The notes under the pieces are model-generated. The model made no database searches. It had not been told where the DNA came from and saw nothing but the letters and a program-made list of their open reading frames with translations. The position numbers and the translations under genes are program-made. From NCBI GenBank assembly GCA_017647065.1, contig JAGCLI010000197.1, positions 1-15,349 on the forward strand: DNA of 15,349 nt, written 5' to 3'. This document shows, one piece after another, positions 13,358-15,349 of the stretch. Every line of letters begins with the position of its first letter. Within the stretch, counting starts at the first letter, position 1. Origin of the DNA: Bacteroidales bacterium (lineage in GTDB: Bacteria > Bacteroidota > Bacteroidia > Bacteroidales > P3).

Positions 13358-15172
13358 TTAATTTTTTACGTGTTCGGTTATTATGTCATTTTCATAACTA
13401 AACATGGTAAAATAATTTTTTCCCTTCCCCCTGGTCTTTTCTATAGAGAGAATAGTATTAACTTCTTGATGGTCTTCAAGATAGTTTGCAAATCTCTTTA
13501 CTCTCTTTTCTGCGTACTTTCCGCTCGCATTGCGTCGCCACTCCTGGGATTGTTGAAGGCAAAGAATTTGCGTTGCAAAACGCTTAATATCTTTACTTCC
13601 AGAAATGGTTTCTTTCCAGGTGAACGATGCACCTTCTTGCGTATGAGTCAGAAGGACCATTGATGCTTTGTGATAAGGTAGTAGGGCATTTAGTCGCGCT
13701 GCTACCCTTTGCTGCATATCCGCTTGATAGGTGTTAAGATTATCGAAAAAGATAACATCATACTCGTCTAAAAGAGTTTCATCAAAGGTAAGTAAATCAA
13801 CTCCTTGAGTAAGTGAGATGTTTTTCTTTTCTTGCTTTATTATGTTTTGCATATCCCATTTGATTTGCTCGCAAGAACCCTCGCTAAGTGCAAAAAGAAT
13901 TTTTTTATCCTCAGGGATATTGTTTATAAAATTATAAGTAAAGGTGGATTTTCCTTCGCCTGTTTTTCCAGCAAGCAAGGTGTATCCTCGGCGTTGGAAA
14001 CCTCCTCCTAACCAATGGTCAAGTTGTTGATAACCAGTTGAAACATACTCTCTTGGAACTGCTTGCACTTCGTTGTAGGAAAATATAAGAGTATTTTCTT
14101 CCCTCTCTTTTACTACTTCTCCTGTTTGCAGGTCAGTGCCTGTGATGTGCTTATAGTACTCTTTCCACCAGTTAGTTCTCTTTTGATTTACTTGGCAGTG
14201 ATTTTGGTGGTGGCAGATGTAGTAAAAATTGGTGTAATCTCCATTATCCCACATCTTTACGGCATGCCCTGTTGAATCATCATTTTCACAAAAAGGACAT
14301 TTTTCTAAGTTGGCATATACGCCATTATCATCTTCTTTATACGATTTTACTGCGATATTATACTCGCTAGCGAATTGTTTAAACCATTCTACATTTTTTT
14401 GTCTTTGAGTCTTTTCGACTTCTACTAAATTTTCGTTTTTTACCATATACTTAATTTTTAGTTCTTTAATTATTACTTTTAATTCCTCTAATGAGGTTTC
14501 TTGATTACGAAAAGCAGATTTTTCTACTCTGCTTTGACGTTGCTCCAAGGTAGTTCCTGGGAGGACGTTGCGATATAGTGACTTCTTTTTTACTGTACCA
14601 TACAGCGTTGTAACTTGTGCAGGGTTTTTAAAGCACGTATCTACTTTAACTCTATCTGTTTGGTAGATTTGTTTTATTGTTTTCAAAAACTCACTTACTG
14701 CTGATATACTTTGTTTGTTTACCTCCAAGTCAATTGGTGCCCATACGTGATACCCATTGCCTGAAAGAAAGATTAACCCTGTTTTAAAATAAGGGTCTAT
14801 CACTTCATCATAAATTTTATGTGCAATGGTGCACGCTGCATCTAACTCCTCTTGAAGAGAAACTGTACCCTTTGGACGCTCTGGGTCTAAGTCTATTATA
14901 AGATTTTTCCATCTCTTTACGTCATTTTTAGTTATATATCCCTTAGGATACACAACTTCTTGAGGTACAAAGAAAAGATTTGCATCTTTTTTCGTTTTTG
15001 CTACCTCTAGCATTTCTTCCAAAGTTCCAAAAACTCTGTGAGATTTATTATTCTCCTTGTATATGCACTCAATGCGATTATTTACACTAGGTGCCCAAGA
15101 ACCTAACTCTCTTAGTGCACTTTCTAGATTGTATTTAAATTGCCCTTCGGGCATAGTTTTATAAATGTTCAT
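13358..15172 (-). CDS. Primase-helicase: AEP primase, zinc finger and RecA-fold helicase
   Basis: This 604-residue replication protein has three parts. First, an archaeo-eukaryotic-type primase (about 85-210): the metal-binding DLD (94-96) in LIIDLDPERPKG, the SGNGYHVW motif (137-144, His142), and VDTCFKNPAQVTTLYGTVKKK (177-197) with the third acidic residue Asp178. Second, a zinc finger at about 292-326: CPFC, then CHHQNHC. Third, a RecA/DnaB-type helicase: Walker A GKTGEGKST (402-410), Walker B DVIFFDN (472-478), a THTQEG loop (509-514), and SGSKDIKRFATQIL (524-537), like the DnaB C-terminal motif. It would prime and unwind DNA for a phage, plasmid or integrated element. CGN arginine codons appear at several sites (e.g. 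residues 394-395 and 546-547), while the neighbouring lysS unit mostly uses AGA; this hints at separate origin. A second ATG at residue 7 is an alternative start. Confidence 0.9.
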   Translation of the reverse strand: MNIYKTMPEGQFKYNLESALRELGSWAPSVNNRIECIYKENNKSHRVFGTLEEMLEVAKTKKDANLFFVPQEVVYPKGYITKNDVKRWKNLIIDLDPERPKGTVSLQEELDAACTIAHKIYDEVIDPYFKTGLIFLSGNGYHVWAPIDLEVNKQSISAVSEFLKTIKQIYQTDRVKVDTCFKNPAQVTTLYGTVKKKSLYRNVLPGTTLEQRQSRVEKSAFRNQETSLEELKVIIKELKIKYMVKNENLVEVEKTQRQKNVEWFKQFASEYNIAVKSYKEDDNGVYANLEKCPFCENDDSTGHAVKMWDNGDYTNFYYICHHQNHCQVNQKRTNWWKEYYKHITGTDLQTGEVVKEREENTLIFSYNEVQAVPREYVSTGYQQLDHWLGGGFQRRGYTLLAGKTGEGKSTFTYNFINNIPEDKKILFALSEGSCEQIKWDMQNIIKQEKKNISLTQGVDLLTFDETLLDEYDVIFFDNLNTYQADMQQRVAARLNALLPYHKASMVLLTHTQEGASFTWKETISGSKDIKRFATQILCLQQSQEWRRNASGKYAEKRVKRFANYLEDHQEVNTILSIEKTRGKGKNYFTMFSYENDIITEHVKN

Positions 15173-15190
15173 AATACAATTATTTTAAAT

Positions 15191-15274
15191 TATTATTAAC
15201 TTTTTCTCTCTTTTTTCACAAAAAAAGGCAACCAATAAAAGAAAGAGAGAAGTTATTAAGTCTTTCATTGGTTG
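15191..15274 (-). promoter_or_regulatory. Possible attenuator: two competing hairpins in the primase-helicase leader
   Basis: Hairpin A pairs 15229-15242 with 15261-15274 (core CAACCAAT / ATTGGTTG, 14 bp); in minus-strand RNA it is complete with one G-U pair and is followed by CC and seven U, the form of a terminator. Hairpin B pairs 15193-15216 with about 15239-15259 (TTATTAAC / GTTATTAA and CTCTC / GAGAG, one mismatch and a 3-base bulge). B uses the loop and part of the 3' arm of A, so the two exclude each other. The alternative is that A is simply the terminator of a minus-strand gene entering from the right edge. Confidence 0.4.
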
Positions 15275-15303
15275 TTTTCTTTCTTTGTTTTGAAAGAATA
15301 AAA

Positions 15304-15314
15304 CTTATATATAT
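15304..15314 (-). promoter_or_regulatory. AT-repeat element upstream of the primase-helicase leader
   Basis: The minus strand reads ATATATATAAG, identical over 11 bases to the element before the HU-like gene. It lies about 130 bases before the primase-helicase ATG, with the hairpin region between. It is a candidate promoter element only; low complexity limits the weight of the match. Confidence 0.3.
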
Positions 15315-15349
15315 TACTACAGATATATATATGAGTACACTTTTTGCAC

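Larger units (their letters stand above)
15173..15349. other. Gene-free or gene-edge AT-rich stretch at the window end
   Basis: These 177 bases hold the hairpins and AT-repeat described separately. A minus-strand frame is open from the edge to a TGA at 15265-15267 and contains CKKC; another minus frame is open further and is hydrophobic. An ATG at 15331 opens a plus-strand frame that leaves the window. None can be judged from so few codons. Confidence 0.5.

Noticed and set aside
15265..15348. C-terminal end of a minus-strand gene with a CKKC motif
   Set aside because: Two minus frames are open here, the region is AT-repeat rich, and neither has a recognisable domain. It remains the main rival to the attenuator reading.
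15331..15349. Plus-strand gene starting MSTLFA at the right edge
   Set aside because: Six codons and no promoter match are too little evidence.

Overview
The window is AT-rich DNA that looks like a Bacteroidota (probably Bacteroidales) chromosome. The signs are a Gram-negative lipid A gene (lpxB), lysS and purM of the lengths and forms usual in Bacteroidetes, an HU-like protein of the Bacteroidetes type, and at least four exact matches to the Bacteroidetes -7 promoter box TAnnTTTG placed just before genes. No tRNA, rRNA, CRISPR array or insertion sequence is visible, and no gene-free stretch exceeds 300 bases.

Region 1 (1-6305): the 3' end of an NlpC/P60 cell-wall peptidase gene faces a small GtrA-type membrane protein gene on the minus strand. 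A plus-strand operon follows, with genes overlapping or closely spaced: surE (nucleotide phosphatase), a small membrane protein, lpxB (lipid A disaccharide synthase), a SpoIID/LytB-type exported peptidoglycan enzyme, an exported thioredoxin-like protein, and an Fe-S cysteine desulfidase of the CyuA/UPF0597 type. The operon ends at a perfect 15-bp bidirectional terminator. The theme is envelope upkeep plus sulfur/redox chemistry.

Region 2 (6311-12792): ssb on the minus strand and lysS on the plus strand diverge from back-to-back promoters. lysS leads a tightly packed unit: lysS, a ctpA-like S41 protease (starts on GTG inside lysS), purM, a short cysteine-rich protein that resembles a shrunken LutA/HdrB-type Fe-S protein, and a YhcC-like radical SAM protein. 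All junctions overlap or abut, so the genes are probably co-transcribed and translationally coupled.

Region 3 (12797-15349, minus strand): two genes of a different character. One encodes a 604-residue primase-helicase (archaeo-eukaryotic-type primase, zinc finger, RecA-fold helicase); the other an HU-like DNA-binding protein. Each has its own terminator. They lack the TAnnTTTG box and share an AT-repeat element upstream. This looks like the edge of an integrated phage, plasmid or conjugative element. The leader of the primase-helicase gene holds two competing hairpins, one followed by a T-run, which suggests an attenuator; this is the most unusual regulatory structure in the window. The compact CCG-like protein in region 2 is the most unusual gene.
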